Of a DNA stretch of 64,000 nucleotides, positions 20,004-29,443 are shown piece by piece. Position 1 is the first letter of the stretch; each line of letters starts with the position of its first letter. This DNA is from Rhodanobacteraceae bacterium (GTDB lineage Bacteria > Pseudomonadota > Gammaproteobacteria > Xanthomonadales > Rhodanobacteraceae): the NCBI GenBank assembly GCA_030167125.1, contig CP126531.1:2706578-2770577 (forward strand), read 5' to 3'. The position numbers and the translations under genes are program-made. The notes under the pieces were generated by a model. The model made no database searches, was not told the origin of the DNA, and saw nothing but the letters and a program-made list of their open reading frames with translations.

Positions 20004-22532
20004 ATGGCCCGCGTCATGACCGAAACGCTGTCCCGCGACACCCTGGTGCACGCCGGCTGGTGGCGTGCGCTGTGGGGCGCCCTGCTGGGGCCATGGATCA
20101 AGATCAAGCGTGATCCCGCCGAACCGGTGACGCTGCTGGCGCCGGACACGCCGGTGATCTACGTGGTCGAGCGCAACGGTTTTTCCGACAGCCTGATCCT
20201 GGAGCGCGCCTGCCACGAAGCCGGTCTGCCCAGCCCGTTGGCGTGGGTGCCGGGCCTCGGCAAGCGCCGCCGTGCAATGTTCGCGATGCGCGGCACCGGC
20301 GGCTGGTTCCAGCGCCGCGGCCGCGACCACGCCGCGCAGGACACGCTGCGGCAATTGCTGCGCGTGCTGGAAGCCGCGCCCGAACGCAACGTGCAACTGA
20401 TGCCGGTCGCGATCTACGTCGGCCGCGCGCCGAACCGGCAATCGGGCTGGTTCCGCGTGTTGTTTTCGGAGAACTGGGCGGTGGTCGGCCACTTCCGCCG
20501 GCTGTTCGCGATGCTGTTGAACGGGCGCGACACCATCGTGCGTTTCTCGCCGCCGATTTCGCTGCATGAATTGCGCGAGGAATCCAGCGGCGAACGCATC
20601 GAACGCCTGCAACGCAAGCTCGCGCGCGTGCTGCGCGTGCACTTCCGCCGCGTGCGCACCACGGTGATCGGCCCCGACCTTTCGCACCGGCGCACCGTGG
20701 TCGATTCGGTGCTGAATGCGGAAAGCGTGCGCGCCGCGATCGCCGCCACGGCGGCGCGCGAGAACATCCCGCACGCGCAAGCCTGGCGGCAGGCGCAGAA
20801 GCTGATGGACGAGATCGCCGCGGATTATTCGCCGCCGTTCGTGCGCTCGATGTCGTTCCTGCTTTCCAACTTCTGGAACAAGCTGTACGACGGCATCGCG
20901 ATGCACCACTTCGAAACGCTGCGCGCGATCGCGCCGGGTTACGAAGTGGTGTACGTGCCCAGCCACCGCAGCCATGCCGACTACCTGCTGTTGTCGTACC
21001 AGCTGCACATGAGCGGCGTGGTGGTGCCGCACATCGCCGCGGGCGTGAACCTCAACCTGCCGGTGCTGGGAGCGTTCCTGCGCAAGGGCGGCGCGTTCTT
21101 CCTGCGCCGCAGTTTCAAGGGCAACGCGTTGTATTCGGTGGTCTTCAAGGAATACATGGCGCAATTGATCGAGCGCGGCGTGCCGATCGAATATTTCGTC
21201 GAGGGCACGCGCTCACGCACCGGACGTTTGCTGGCGCCGCGCTTCGGATTGTTGTCGATGACTGTGCGCGCGTTCCTGCGCGCGCCACGCCGCCCGGTGC
21301 TGTTCCAGCCGGTGTACATCGGCTACGAAAAATTGATGGAAGGCCGCGCGTACATCGGCGAACTCTCGGGCCAGAAGAAGGAAAAGGAAACCTGGCTCGC
21401 GCTGCTGCGCGGCGGCCGCAAGGCGCTGCGCCAGCACTACGGACGCGTCACGCTGAACTTCGGCGAGCCGATCGAACTCACCACGCTGCTGGATGCGGCG
21501 AATCCCGATTGGCGCGCACAAGGCGACAGCCCCGACAGCAAGCCGGAATGGCTCAACCACGTGCTGGACCAACTCGGCGAGAAGATCCTCGTCAACACCA
21601 ATCGCGCCGCCGACGTCAACCCGATCAACCTGATCGCGCTCGCGTTGCTGGCGGCGCCGCGTCACGCGCTGGCCGAAACGGACCTGCTGGCGCAACTGGA
21701 ACTGATGAAGGCGATCCTGACGGAGCTGCCGTATTCGGATCGCACCACGATCACGCCGATGGCGCCCGCGGGCATCATCGCGTACGCCGAGCAGATGGGC
21801 TGGATCCGGCGCGTCAAGCACCCGCTCGGCGACGTGCTGGCGGTCGAGGGCGAAAAGGCGGTGCTGCTCTCGTATTTCCGCAACAACGTGCTGCACCTGT
21901 TCGCGGCCGGCGCGTGGGTCGCGTGCTGCTTCATCAACAACCGCCGCATCGCGCGCGAAAACGTGGTGCGACTCGGCCGCGCGGTGTACCCCTTCATCCA
22001 GGCCGAACTGTTCCTGCCGTGGGACGCGGACGGTTTCGCGGGACGCATCGACGCCTTGATCGATCTGCTGATCGCGCGCGGCTTGCTGGCCGGCGGCGAA
22101 GGCCGGCTGCTGCATCTCGCGTCGGGCCGCGAGGACGACGCGTATCAGTTGCGCCTGCTCGCGCATTGCCTGCTGCAGGCGTTCGAGCGCTACTACATCG
22201 CGATCGCGGCGCTGGTGAAGAACGGACCGCACACGCTGACCGCGGGCCAGCTCGAAAACCTGTGCCAGCTCGCGGCACAGCGCCTGTCGCTGCTGTACCA
22301 GCAGAGCGCGCCGGAGTTCTTCGACAAGAGCCTGTTCCGCGGCTTCATCCAGAAACTGCGCGAGCGCCGCATCGTCTGGACCGACGCCGACGGCAAGCTG
22401 GAATTCGACGCGGTACTGGAAGACGTCGCGCGCGACGCGCGGCTGATCCTCGCGCGCGAAGTGCGCCAGTCGATATTGAAGATCACGCCGGACGTGGTCG
22501 CGGAAGCTTCCGTCAGCGGGCAGGCTTCGTAG
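20004..22532 (+). CDS. plsB: Glycerol-3-phosphate 1-O-acyltransferase PlsB
   Basis: 842 residues, close to E. coli PlsB (807). It is the inner-membrane enzyme that acylates sn-glycerol 3-phosphate, the first step of phospholipid synthesis. Motifs: VYVPSHRSHADYLLLSY with the catalytic HX4D, GGAFFLRRSFKGN, EYFVEGTRSRTGR and FQPVYIGYEKLMEG, which are acyltransferase blocks I-IV. ATG 20004 was chosen (MARVMTET); ATG 20016 is possible. The family N-terminal motif VYVVERNGFSDSLILERAC follows. Confidence 0.95.
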   Translation: MARVMTETLSRDTLVHAGWWRALWGALLGPWIKIKRDPAEPVTLLAPDTPVIYVVERNGFSDSLILERACHEAGLPSPLAWVPGLGKRRRAMFAMRGTGGWFQRRGRDHAAQDTLRQLLRVLEAAPERNVQLMPVAIYVGRAPNRQSGWFRVLFSENWAVVGHFRRLFAMLLNGRDTIVRFSPPISLHELREESSGERIERLQRKLARVLRVHFRRVRTTVIGPDLSHRRTVVDSVLNAESVRAAIAATAARENIPHAQAWRQAQKLMDEIAADYSPPFVRSMSFLLSNFWNKLYDGIAMHHFETLRAIAPGYEVVYVPSHRSHADYLLLSYQLHMSGVVVPHIAAGVNLNLPVLGAFLRKGGAFFLRRSFKGNALYSVVFKEYMAQLIERGVPIEYFVEGTRSRTGRLLAPRFGLLSMTVRAFLRAPRRPVLFQPVYIGYEKLMEGRAYIGELSGQKKEKETWLALLRGGRKALRQHYGRVTLNFGEPIELTTLLDAANPDWRAQGDSPDSKPEWLNHVLDQLGEKILVNTNRAADVNPINLIALALLAAPRHALAETDLLAQLELMKAILTELPYSDRTTITPMAPAGIIAYAEQMGWIRRVKHPLGDVLAVEGEKAVLLSYFRNNVLHLFAAGAWVACCFINNRRIARENVVRLGRAVYPFIQAELFLPWDADGFAGRIDALIDLLIARGLLAGGEGRLLHLASGREDDAYQLRLLAHCLLQAFERYYIAIAALVKNGPHTLTAGQLENLCQLAAQRLSLLYQQSAPEFFDKSLFRGFIQKLRERRIVWTDADGKLEFDAVLEDVARDARLILAREVRQSILKITPDVVAEASVSGQAS

Positions 22533-22617
22533 GTTGAGGTGAGCGGCTCCATGCGAACCTCAACGAATCGCAGCGATGGTGTTGGGGTTCGCGAAAAGCG
22601 CTCACCCCCAACCTATC
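22529..22617. repeat. Inverted pair of REP-like units between plsB and a GNAT gene
   Basis: GTAGGTTGAGGTGAGCG...CGAACCTCAAC runs forward and a second copy, ATAGGTTGGGGGTGAGCG read on the minus strand, faces it. Each unit is itself a palindrome (GGTTGAGG/CCTCAAC). The pair overlaps the last bases of plsB and the 3' end of the convergent GNAT gene, so it may act as a bidirectional terminator. A similar unit is at 31080-31110. Confidence 0.7.
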
Positions 22618-23197
22618 TGCGAAGCTTTGCGGCGAGCCTGGCCCGCATCGCCGGCCATTCGGCCGCGATCACCGAATACTCGACGCTGTCGCGGATCGTG
22701 CCGTCGTGGCGGCGCTTGTGTTGCCGCAACACGCCATCGCGATGCGCGCCCAGGCGTTCGATGGCCTGCTGCGAACGCGTGTTCAAAATATCGGTTTCCC
22801 AACCGACCGCGGCGCAACCGAGCGTGTCGAAGGCGTGCCCCGCCAGCAGCAATTTGCAAGCGGTATTGACGTGCGTGCGCTGGCGGCTGGCGCCGTACCA
22901 CGTGTAGCCGATCAGGATGCGCGGCACGTCGGGCTTGAATTCGTAATAGCGCGTGCTGCCCGCGATCGTGCCGTCGCGTTTGTCGCGCACCGCGAACGGC
23001 AGCGAATCACCGTTCGCCTGCATTGCCAGCGCGGCTTCGACATAGGCGCGCATCGCGCCCGGCGGCGGCACGTAGGTGACGCGCAGGTTCCACAGTTCGC
23101 CGTCGGCGGCGGCCTGTTCGAGTCCGGCGACGTGATCGAGCGTCAGCGGCTCCAGCGCCACGAACTCGTTTTCCAGAATGACGGGCTTCAGCGACAT
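22613..23197 (-). CDS. GNAT-family N-acetyltransferase (RimJ/RimL-like)
   Basis: 194 residues from ATG 23197 (MSLKPVILENEFVALEPLTLDHVAGLEQ). The order of blocks is that of RimJ/RimL-type acetyltransferases: PFAVRDKRDGTIAGSTRYYEF, then RILIGYTWYGASRQRTHVNT in the acetyl-CoA site and VGWETDILNTRSQQAIERLGA, where the aromatic and Asn residues bind the cofactor. Substrate unknown. It converges on plsB, the 3' ends separated only by a REP-like pair. Confidence 0.85.
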   Translation of the reverse strand: MSLKPVILENEFVALEPLTLDHVAGLEQAAADGELWNLRVTYVPPPGAMRAYVEAALAMQANGDSLPFAVRDKRDGTIAGSTRYYEFKPDVPRILIGYTWYGASRQRTHVNTACKLLLAGHAFDTLGCAAVGWETDILNTRSQQAIERLGAHRDGVLRQHKRRHDGTIRDSVEYSVIAAEWPAMRARLAAKLRR

Positions 23198-23227
23198 GGC
23201 CGCGACCACGTCCGACGCGGTTGCTGG

Positions 23228-23393
23228 CATCCCCCCGATGCTTCGCATCCCGCGCTTGCGGCGAGGGAGATGGCTTTTCGCCTGACGGCATCCCCCCGTC
23301 GCTGCGCGGCGACCCCCTTCGCAAGCGAAGGGGGTGACCGGTTTTCTTCCCCCTTCGCTTGCGAAGGGGGATTGAGGGGGATGGCTTTTGCCG
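23228..23393. repeat. Cluster of three palindromic repeat units
   Basis: Units starting with GGCATCCCCCC recur near 23228 and 23288, and a unit in the opposite direction ends in GGGGGATGGC near 23385. Two strong hairpins are present: ACCCCCTTCGC-AA-GCGAAGGGGGT (23312-23335) and CCCCCTTCGC-TT-GCGAAGGGGG (23349-23370). They fill the gap between the GNAT gene and the ydcH-like gene. Confidence 0.75.
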
Positions 23394-23401
23394 TCATTCG
23401 C

Positions 23402-23611
23402 TCAGGCATCCAGATCGGGAATCAGCTTGTTCTCGAAATACGCGATCATGTCCTTGAGCTTCAGCTTGCGCTTTTTCAAGCGGCTCAGTTGCAGCTGGTC
23501 GCAGCCCGGATCGCCGGACAATTTGGTGATCGCGACGTCGAGATCGCGGTGTTCCTCGCGCAATTCGGTGAGGCGCCGGACCAGCGTGGCAGGATCGTTG
23601 TCGGGCTGCAT
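23402..23611 (-). CDS. YdcH/DUF465-family small protein
   Basis: 69 residues, the usual length for the family. It is one helix-turn-helix hairpin of charged residues: LVRRLTELREEHRDLDVAIT and then LQLSRLKKRKLKLKDMIAYF, the conserved DUF465 C-terminal motif. Function is unknown; structures of relatives are two-helix coiled coils. It diverges from ttcA with 46 bases between the starts. Confidence 0.9.
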   Translation of the reverse strand: MQPDNDPATLVRRLTELREEHRDLDVAITKLSGDPGCDQLQLSRLKKRKLKLKDMIAYFENKLIPDLDA

Positions 23612-23657
23612 GGCGGCAGTGTAGCGCCGCCACCGTGCGCGCTAAACTGGCGCGTTC

Positions 23658-24536
23658 ATGCCAGCCGTCGAACGTCTCAACCCCACCGATCGCAAGCAGG
23701 CGCACGAAGCCGCGCGCCTTGCGAAACGCCTGCGCCATGCGGTCGGCCGCGCGATCGCCGATTACAACCTGGTCGAGGACGGCGACCGCGTGATGGTATG
23801 CCTGTCGGGCGGCAAGGATTCGTGGACGCTGCTGGACCTGCTGCTGTCGCTGCGGGCGAAGGCGCCGGTCAAGTTCGAACTTGTCGCGGTCAATCTCGAC
23901 CAGAAGCAGCCCGGTTTTCCCGGACAGGTGATCCCGGATTACTGCCGCGCACGCGGCGTGCCTTTCCACGTGATTGAGCAGGACACCTACAGCGTCGTCA
24001 CGCGCGTGGTGCCCGAAGGCAAGACGCTGTGCAGCCTGTGTTCGCGCCTGCGGCGCGGCGCGCTGTACGCGTTCGCCGAACGCGAAGGTTTCACCAAGAT
24101 TGCGCTGGGCCATCATCGCGATGACATCCTCGCCACGTTTTTCCTGAACCTTTTTTACGGCGGCACGCTGAAGGCGATGCCGCCGAAACTCTTGTCCGAT
24201 GACGGCAAACACGTATTGATCCGGCCGTTGGCGTATTGCCGCGAAGCCGAGATCGCCGAGTACGCCGAACAACGCGCGTTCCCGATCATTCCCTGCAACC
24301 TCTGCGGCTCGCAGGAAAACCTGCAGCGCAAGCAGGTGCGGCGGATGCTGGACGCGTGGGAACGCGAACGCCCCGGCCGCAGCGAGATCATGTTCCGCGC
24401 GCTGTCGCACGTCGCGCCCTCGCACCTGGCCGATGCCGGACTGTTCGATTTCGCGTCGCTCGGCTCGTGCGGTGAGACGGCGCGGCCGGATGCTCATGGT
24501 TGGCTATCGGGCGAAGCGGGGGCGGGGGATGGGTAG
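23658..24536 (+). CDS. ttcA: tRNA 2-thiocytidine(32) synthetase TtcA, C-terminus running into a repeat
   Basis: 292 residues. It thiolates cytidine 32 of certain tRNAs, using a 4Fe-4S cluster and ATP. The PP-loop is [16 protein letters not shown] (near 52), the first CxxC is LCSLCSRLR and the second cysteine pair is [15 protein letters not shown], with [12 protein letters not shown] between. After DFASLG, where relatives usually end, about 20 glycine/alanine-rich residues follow that are encoded by the left arm of an inverted repeat; the stop TAG lies inside that arm. Confidence 0.95.
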   Translation: MPAVERLNPTDRKQAHEAARLAKRLRHAVGRAIADYNLVEDGDRVMVCLSGGKDSWTLLDLLLSLRAKAPVKFELVAVNLDQKQPGFPGQVIPDYCRARGVPFHVIEQDTYSVVTRVVPEGKTLCSLCSRLRRGALYAFAEREGFTKIALGHHRDDILATFFLNLFYGGTLKAMPPKLLSDDGKHVLIRPLAYCREAEIAEYAEQRAFPIIPCNLCGSQENLQRKQVRRMLDAWERERPGRSEIMFRALSHVAPSHLADAGLFDFASLGSCGETARPDAHGWLSGEAGAGDG

Positions 24537-24604
24537 CGGGGGCGCCAGTCCCGACGCACACGTTTCGGCGAACCCTCGTTTCTGCGCCCCCACCACCCAT
24601 CCCC
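24525..24604. repeat. Inverted repeat spanning the ttcA stop codon
   Basis: The arms 24525-24545 (GGGGATGGGT...GGGGGCGC) and 24584-24604 (GCGCCCCC...ACCCATCCCC) pair at 19 of 21 positions around a 38-base loop. The left arm supplies the last codons and the stop of ttcA. It could end transcription before rdgC, although no T-run follows. Confidence 0.65.
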
Positions 24605-24620
24605 AACCTCCGGCTTTCCC

Positions 24621-25547
24621 ATGTTCTTCCGCAACCTCACCCTGTTCCGTTTTTCATCCTCCGTCGGCCATTCATTGAAGGATCTCGACACCGCGCTGGC
24701 CGATCACGCGCTGCGCGCCTGCGGCCCGCTGGAACTCGCCACGCGCGGGTTCGTGTCGCCATTCGGGCCGGATTCGGAAGCCTTGAGCCACACCATTGGC
24801 AAGGCGACGCTGGTCACGCTCGGCAGCGAGGAAAAACTGCTGCCCGCGGCGGTGGTGAACGCCGAACTGGGCAAACGCCTGCGCAAGGAAGCTGAACGCC
24901 GTGGCAAGCCGGTAGGCGGGCGCCAGCGCCGCGCGATCAAGGCCGAGGTGCTGGACACCTTGCTGCCGCAAGCATTCGTCCGGCCGTCGCGGCTAAATGC
25001 CTGGCTGGATTCGAAAAACGGCTGGCTGGTGCTGGACACGGCCAGCCGCAAGGCGGCCGAAGCCGCCCTGACGAGCTTGCGCGAGGCGCTGGGCAGCTTC
25101 CCGGCCCAGCCGCTGGCCGCCGCGGAAACCCCGCGCGCCCTGATGACGCAATGGTTGGCGCATGGCAAGCTACCCGGTGGGCTCGCATTTGGCGACGAAT
25201 GCGAGCTGCGCGACACGGCCGGCGGAGCGATCATCCGCTGCCGCAAACAGGAGCTTGAAAGCGCCGAAGTCCGGGCGCATCTGAAACAAGGCAAGCAGGT
25301 GTTCCAGCTCGGCTTGCAGTTCGAGGACCGCGCCAGTTTCGTGCTTGGTGAAGACCTCGTGATCCGCAAGTTGCGATTTCTCGACGTCGTGCAGGATTCG
25401 CTCGACGCCGACGGGCGCGACTCCGCCGAAGCCGAACTGGACGCACGCTTCGCGCTGATGACCCTGGAACTCGAACGGCTGTTCGAGGGTTTGGAACAAT
25501 GGTTCGGGCTGGAACGCCCCGACGAGAGCAACAAGAAGGCGGCATGA
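24621..25547 (+). CDS. rdgC: Recombination-associated protein RdgC
   Basis: 308 residues, matching the usual 300-305. It is a ring-shaped DNA-binding protein that restrains RecA. Typical blocks: MFFRNLTLFRF at the start, LATRGFVSPFG, TLGSEEKLLPAAVVN, LPQAFVRPSRLNAWLD and the C-terminal ELDARFALMTLELERLFEGLEQWFGLE. Its stop overlaps the start of the next gene (ATGA at 25544-25547), so the two are translationally coupled. Confidence 0.95.
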   Translation: MFFRNLTLFRFSSSVGHSLKDLDTALADHALRACGPLELATRGFVSPFGPDSEALSHTIGKATLVTLGSEEKLLPAAVVNAELGKRLRKEAERRGKPVGGRQRRAIKAEVLDTLLPQAFVRPSRLNAWLDSKNGWLVLDTASRKAAEAALTSLREALGSFPAQPLAAAETPRALMTQWLAHGKLPGGLAFGDECELRDTAGGAIIRCRKQELESAEVRAHLKQGKQVFQLGLQFEDRASFVLGEDLVIRKLRFLDVVQDSLDADGRDSAEAELDARFALMTLELERLFEGLEQWFGLERPDESNKKAA

Positions 25548-26299
25548 CCCCGGAAGGCGACTTCCTCGAACTTGCGACGGGCAAGGGCGGCACCATCAAG
25601 GTGCTGAAGGCCATGCATCCGCGCGCGCGCCGCCTGCGCTTGTCGGTGACGTCGCACGGTGCGCGCATTTCCTATCCGCGCGGCACCCATCCCGCGCAGG
25701 TGTACGCCTTCCTGCGCGAAAACAGCGACTGGCTGGAACGCAAGCTGTCCGAACTGCGCGTGCCGCGCCGCGGTCCGCCGCCGCTCAAGCCCGGCGTGCC
25801 CACGCTGATCCCGTTGCGCGGCGAAAGCATCGAACTCACGTGGCGCGAGAGCGAATATCCGCGCATCGAATTCCTCGGCGACGAATTGCGCCTGCATGTG
25901 CCGCGTCCGTTCACCACCGCGATGCCGGCCGCGCGCAATCTGCTGGCAGCGTTCCTCGAAACCCACATGCGGCGCGACCTGTCGCGCTGGATGGCGCAGG
26001 CTTCGGAACGACTCGACGCCGCACCGACCGGCTTGCGGATCAAGTCGCTGAAAAGCCTGTGGGGCAGCCTCGATGCGCGCGACCGCATCACGCTGGACCT
26101 CGCGCTCGCGCTGGCGCCGCCCGCCGCGTTGCGCTACGTGCTGGTGCACGAGATGTGTCACCTGAAAGTGCGCAGCCACGCGCCGCGCTTCTGGGCACGT
26201 GTCGGCGAACTGATGCCCGGCTACCAGGCGCAGCGCGATTGGCTGCGCGAACACGGTGCGATCCTCAAGGCGGAAATGGAACGCTTGATCGCACCCTGA
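25544..26299 (+). CDS. M48/WLM-type zinc metallopeptidase (YgjP-like)
   Basis: 251 residues. YgjP/DUF45 family. The zinc site is VLVHEMCHLKVRSHAPRFW: HExxH with a third histidine in SHAPRFW. The preceding KSLKSLWGSLDARDRITLDL corresponds to the family motif (K-x-LWGSxxxxxxIxLN). Function is unclear; relatives may act in DNA-protein crosslink repair or in type I restriction loci, but none is seen here. ATG 25544 lies within the last bases of rdgC. Confidence 0.88.
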   Translation: MTPEGDFLELATGKGGTIKVLKAMHPRARRLRLSVTSHGARISYPRGTHPAQVYAFLRENSDWLERKLSELRVPRRGPPPLKPGVPTLIPLRGESIELTWRESEYPRIEFLGDELRLHVPRPFTTAMPAARNLLAAFLETHMRRDLSRWMAQASERLDAAPTGLRIKSLKSLWGSLDARDRITLDLALALAPPAALRYVLVHEMCHLKVRSHAPRFWARVGELMPGYQAQRDWLREHGAILKAEMERLIAP

Positions 26300-27160
26300 T
26301 CAGGTGACCCAGCCGGCAAGCACGATCAGCGCCACGACGGCCAGCCACACGATCAACACCCGCAACATCAGACGCCGCGCGTCCGCGAGTTCGATGAGCG
26401 GATCGTGCGTGTCGGTGGTCGCACCATCACCGGCTTCGATGTCGGCATCCACGCTGGAACGCGCCACCGCCGCCAGGAAATCCGGGTCAAGGTTTTCCAT
26501 CGAATGTCCGGGCTGCCCGTGCCAGGCGCGCCACGTGCCCGCCACGGCGTCGAAATCAGACACCAGCGCCATCGCCAGCACCATCAGGTGCGCGGGGATC
26601 CAGTCGAGCGCGTACGCGAAGCGCCTTGCCGCGTGGCGCGTGCGCGGATCGGTGGTTTCGGTCGTCACCCAGGCCAGCCGGTAACCCAGCGCGCCGGCCG
26701 GCCCCAGCAGGAAGAACCAGAACAGCACGCCGAAGCGCCGCCGCAACGATGCCATCACCGCCGCTTCCACCAGTTCCGGTGCGGTGAACGCGCGCGGCGC
26801 GCCGTCCGGAACGCTGCGCAGGTTCTGCGCGGTGACGAGCCGCGTCGCAGGATTGACGTTGTGCAGCACGGCTTCGAAATCGCTTTCAAGTTCGCGCGGC
26901 CCGAAGGTGTAAAACAGGATCAGCACCGAGAACGCGAGCGCGGCCAACACCAGCAGCCAGCCCTGCAGGAAATGCGCGATCACGGCGCACACCGCCACCG
27001 GCACGATCAGCGCCAGCGCAACCCGGCCGCCGCCCTCGGCGAAATCGAGCGCGGCAAGCCAGCGGTGGTACCAGCCGAATTGGCGCAGGTTCGCGACGTT
27101 GCCGGGCCAGACGATCAGCACCAGCAGCACGATCAGTGCGGCAACGAGTTCGATGGCCAT
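26300..27160 (-). CDS. ampE: AmpE-like inner membrane protein
   Basis: 286 residues, equal to E. coli AmpE (284). Four or so membrane segments: N-terminal AIELVAALIVLLVLIVWP, VALALIVPVAVCAVIAHF, and LVLAALAFSVLILFYTFGPREL, plus one at the C-terminus (LIVWLAVVALIVLAGWV). GPRELESDFEAVLHN and FGVLFWFFLLGPAGALGYRL are family blocks. AmpE is linked to beta-lactamase regulation; there is no ampD next to it. Stop abuts the stop of the convergent metallopeptidase. Confidence 0.8.
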   Translation of the reverse strand: MAIELVAALIVLLVLIVWPGNVANLRQFGWYHRWLAALDFAEGGGRVALALIVPVAVCAVIAHFLQGWLLVLAALAFSVLILFYTFGPRELESDFEAVLHNVNPATRLVTAQNLRSVPDGAPRAFTAPELVEAAVMASLRRRFGVLFWFFLLGPAGALGYRLAWVTTETTDPRTRHAARRFAYALDWIPAHLMVLAMALVSDFDAVAGTWRAWHGQPGHSMENLDPDFLAAVARSSVDADIEAGDGATTDTHDPLIELADARRLMLRVLIVWLAVVALIVLAGWVT

Positions 27161-27219
27161 CGAGCCCCTGACTACGCGAGTATCCGGCGCAATTGTAGCG
27201 GCGCGGTCGGCGGTCGCGA

Positions 27220-28158
27220 TCAACGTGCGCGATCAACCGGCGCGGGCAATTCGGACAATTCGATGCCGGCGCGCGTGCGCAACCAGTGCTCGATCAGGCG
27301 ATAGGAAATCGACAGCGGCGTCGACACACGCAGCATGCCTTCGCGTAAACCGTCGACGATCTCCTGCGCGGTGAACCAGCGCGCGTCTTCCAGTTCGCCA
27401 TCCGCAAGGTTGATCGTCCGCGCCGCGGCGGTCGCGGTGAAACCGAGCATCAGCGAAGCCGGGAACGGCCACGGCTGCGAGGAATGGAAATCGCAATCGA
27501 GAACTTCGACGCCGGTCTCCTCGCGCACTTCGCGGCGCACCGCGTCGGCCAGCGATTCGCCCGGTTCCACGAATCCCGCCAGCGTCGAATACTGCCGCGG
27601 CCGCCACGCGGTCTGGCGACCGAGCAGGCAGGCGTCGCCGTGTTCGACGATCACGATGATCGCCGCATCGGTGCGCGGGAAATGCAGCCGTCCGCAACCA
27701 CCGCACGCCGCGCGATGGCCGCCATCGACGAGTGTCAGCGGCGCGCCGCAGTAACCGCAGTAACGCGTGGCGGCTTGCCAGTTGGCGAGACCACGCGCGT
27801 AGGCGAACACGGCCGCATCGTCGCGTTCGAGTTCGGTCGCCGCCGTGCGCAGATCCAGCCACTGCGCTTCGGGGAATGTCGTCTCGTGCGCCACCGGTTC
27901 ACGCAATGCATAAAGCGGCGTGCCCGCAACGCAGCCGAGGAAATTGGCCGGCGCATCGGGCGCGAGCTTGCCGGCTTGTATCCAGCACAACCGATGATCG
28001 CGCACCGGCGCGTGGCCTTCGCTGTCGAACGGCAGCCAGCGCGCGTGCGCGGCCGCGCATTGCGCAGCCATCCATTCCGCGTTCGCGCGATGCTCACCGC
28101 AGCGGTCGAGCGGCGATGAGGTAAAGGTGTTGAGGCGCGTGCGTTCGGCCGAACTCAC
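27220..28158 (-). CDS. nudC: NAD(+) diphosphatase / mRNA decapping hydrolase NudC
   Basis: 312 residues. The zinc ribbon YCGYCGAPL...CGGCGRLHFPRT is followed by the Nudix box GFVEPGESLADAVRREV then REETGVEV and the NudC-specific SQPWPFPASLML after it, the SQPWPFPxS signature of this family. It splits NAD(H) and removes NAD caps from RNA. It starts with GTG (28158), 8 bases after the erpA stop, so it is likely coupled to erpA. Confidence 0.93.
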   Translation of the reverse strand: MSSAERTRLNTFTSSPLDRCGEHRANAEWMAAQCAAAHARWLPFDSEGHAPVRDHRLCWIQAGKLAPDAPANFLGCVAGTPLYALREPVAHETTFPEAQWLDLRTAATELERDDAAVFAYARGLANWQAATRYCGYCGAPLTLVDGGHRAACGGCGRLHFPRTDAAIIVIVEHGDACLLGRQTAWRPRQYSTLAGFVEPGESLADAVRREVREETGVEVLDCDFHSSQPWPFPASLMLGFTATAAARTINLADGELEDARWFTAQEIVDGLREGMLRVSTPLSISYRLIEHWLRTRAGIELSELPAPVDRAR

Positions 28159-28165
28159 GGAAGAG

Positions 28166-28519
28166 CTACGCAGTGAACGAGCTGCCGCAACCGCACGTCG
28201 TCTTCGCGTTCGGGTTGTGGATCACGAACTGCGCGCCCGACAATTCTTCGACGTAATCGACTTCTGCGCCTTCGAGGTATTGCATGCTCAGCGGGTCGAC
28301 CAGGAATTCCACGCCGCCGCGATCGAGCACGTAGTCGTCCTCGGCGCGCGCTTCGTCGAAGCTGAACCCATACTGGAAACCCGAACAGCCGCCGCCTTCG
28401 ATGAACACGCGCAGCTTCAACGCCGGATTGCCTTCCTCGGCGATCAGCTCGCGCACGCGCCCGAGCGCGGCGTCGGAAATCCGGAGTGCGGGTTCAGTGG
28501 AAGTGGAAATGTCGTTCAT
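28166..28519 (-). CDS. erpA: Iron-sulfur cluster insertion protein ErpA
   Basis: 117 residues. A-type carrier that passes 4Fe-4S or 2Fe-2S clusters to target enzymes. The cysteine ligands are [11 protein letters not shown] and TTCGCGSSF at the C-terminus, with [18 protein letters not shown] before. It is the second gene of the minus-strand cluster DUF6776-erpA-nudC, 43 bases behind the DUF6776 gene stop. Confidence 0.96.
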   Translation of the reverse strand: MNDISTSTEPALRISDAALGRVRELIAEEGNPALKLRVFIEGGGCSGFQYGFSFDEARAEDDYVLDRGGVEFLVDPLSMQYLEGAEVDYVEELSGAQFVIHNPNAKTTCGCGSSFTA

Positions 28520-28562
28520 GCATGCACCTCGAACGCCATGATGGAGGCGCTGTCGCGGCCGA

Positions 28563-29297
28563 TCAAGGCGCGGGAACGGTGATGCCCTGGCTGGACGCGG
28601 CCGCGCTCCAGTCCAGCGTGCGAGTGACGCTGGAGCCCGACGTAGGCTGCAGCGTAACCACGATGCGGTTGGGCACGAAACCCTTGGGCAGCGCCAGCGA
28701 ACCCTGCACCTGCTGGAAGAACTTGAACGCGAACGGCAGGCCGTCCTTGCCGGCGGCGCCGGACAGATGCGCCCAGTCGAGCGTGGTCAGCTTGCCGCCC
28801 TGCACGCCTTCGACGGCCAGCGTCAGCGTGCCGCGCGCCGAGTCAGCGTTTTCGGCGGTGTTGACCAGGGTGACAGTGAAATTCCATGCATTGGTGTTCT
28901 TCACCGGCGTCAGCGCAACGTTGTGCACGCCGAGTCCCGAGCGGCTGCCGTCGATGCCGATCAACTTGGCGTAGAACGCCTGCTCCTGTTTCAACGTCTG
29001 CATTTCGACATCGCGGCTTGCAATGGCCTGCTTCAGCGCGGCGATGGTCGTGTTCGCGGTCTGCTGCTGCGCGACCAGGCTCTGGTTCTGGCTTTCGAGC
29101 TGGGCATTGCGGTCCGCCAGCCGCCGCGCGCGGGATTCGAGTCCGTTGGGAAATCCGACGCCGCGTCCGAACAGCGCGCCCAGGGTGAAGACCACCGCGA
29201 AGGCGAGCGCGCCGGCGGCGCCGATCACCCAGCGTCGCCGGGTTTTCGGGAGTGCGTGGAACTGGTCCAGCCAGTGGTGGAAGATCGTCGAAGCCAT
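28563..29297 (-). CDS. DUF6776-type membrane-anchored coiled-coil protein
   Basis: 244 residues. One membrane segment near the N-terminus ([20 protein letters not shown]), then a coiled coil ([20 protein letters not shown] and on, to about 120), and a C-terminal beta domain ([20 protein letters not shown]...). Position beside erpA matches the conserved arrangement in xanthomonads. The role is unknown. ATG 29297 puts the short cytoplasmic tail ahead of the membrane segment; the frame stays open to 29351. Confidence 0.75.
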   Translation of the reverse strand: MASTIFHHWLDQFHALPKTRRRWVIGAAGALAFAVVFTLGALFGRGVGFPNGLESRARRLADRNAQLESQNQSLVAQQQTANTTIAALKQAIASRDVEMQTLKQEQAFYAKLIGIDGSRSGLGVHNVALTPVKNTNAWNFTVTLVNTAENADSARGTLTLAVEGVQGGKLTTLDWAHLSGAAGKDGLPFAFKFFQQVQGSLALPKGFVPNRIVVTLQPTSGSSVTRTLDWSAAASSQGITVPAP

Positions 29298-29443
29298 GCA
29301 GATGCGGATGTCGAGTTGGTCGCTTATACCCAGCCGTGGCGGCAGGCGCAACCCGACGCATCAATACGACCGCGGAAATCCGCGACCGTTCATCCCGGCG
29401 CCGCACTTGCCGAAGGTTCGCGGGCTGTGTTTGAATCCGGCCC

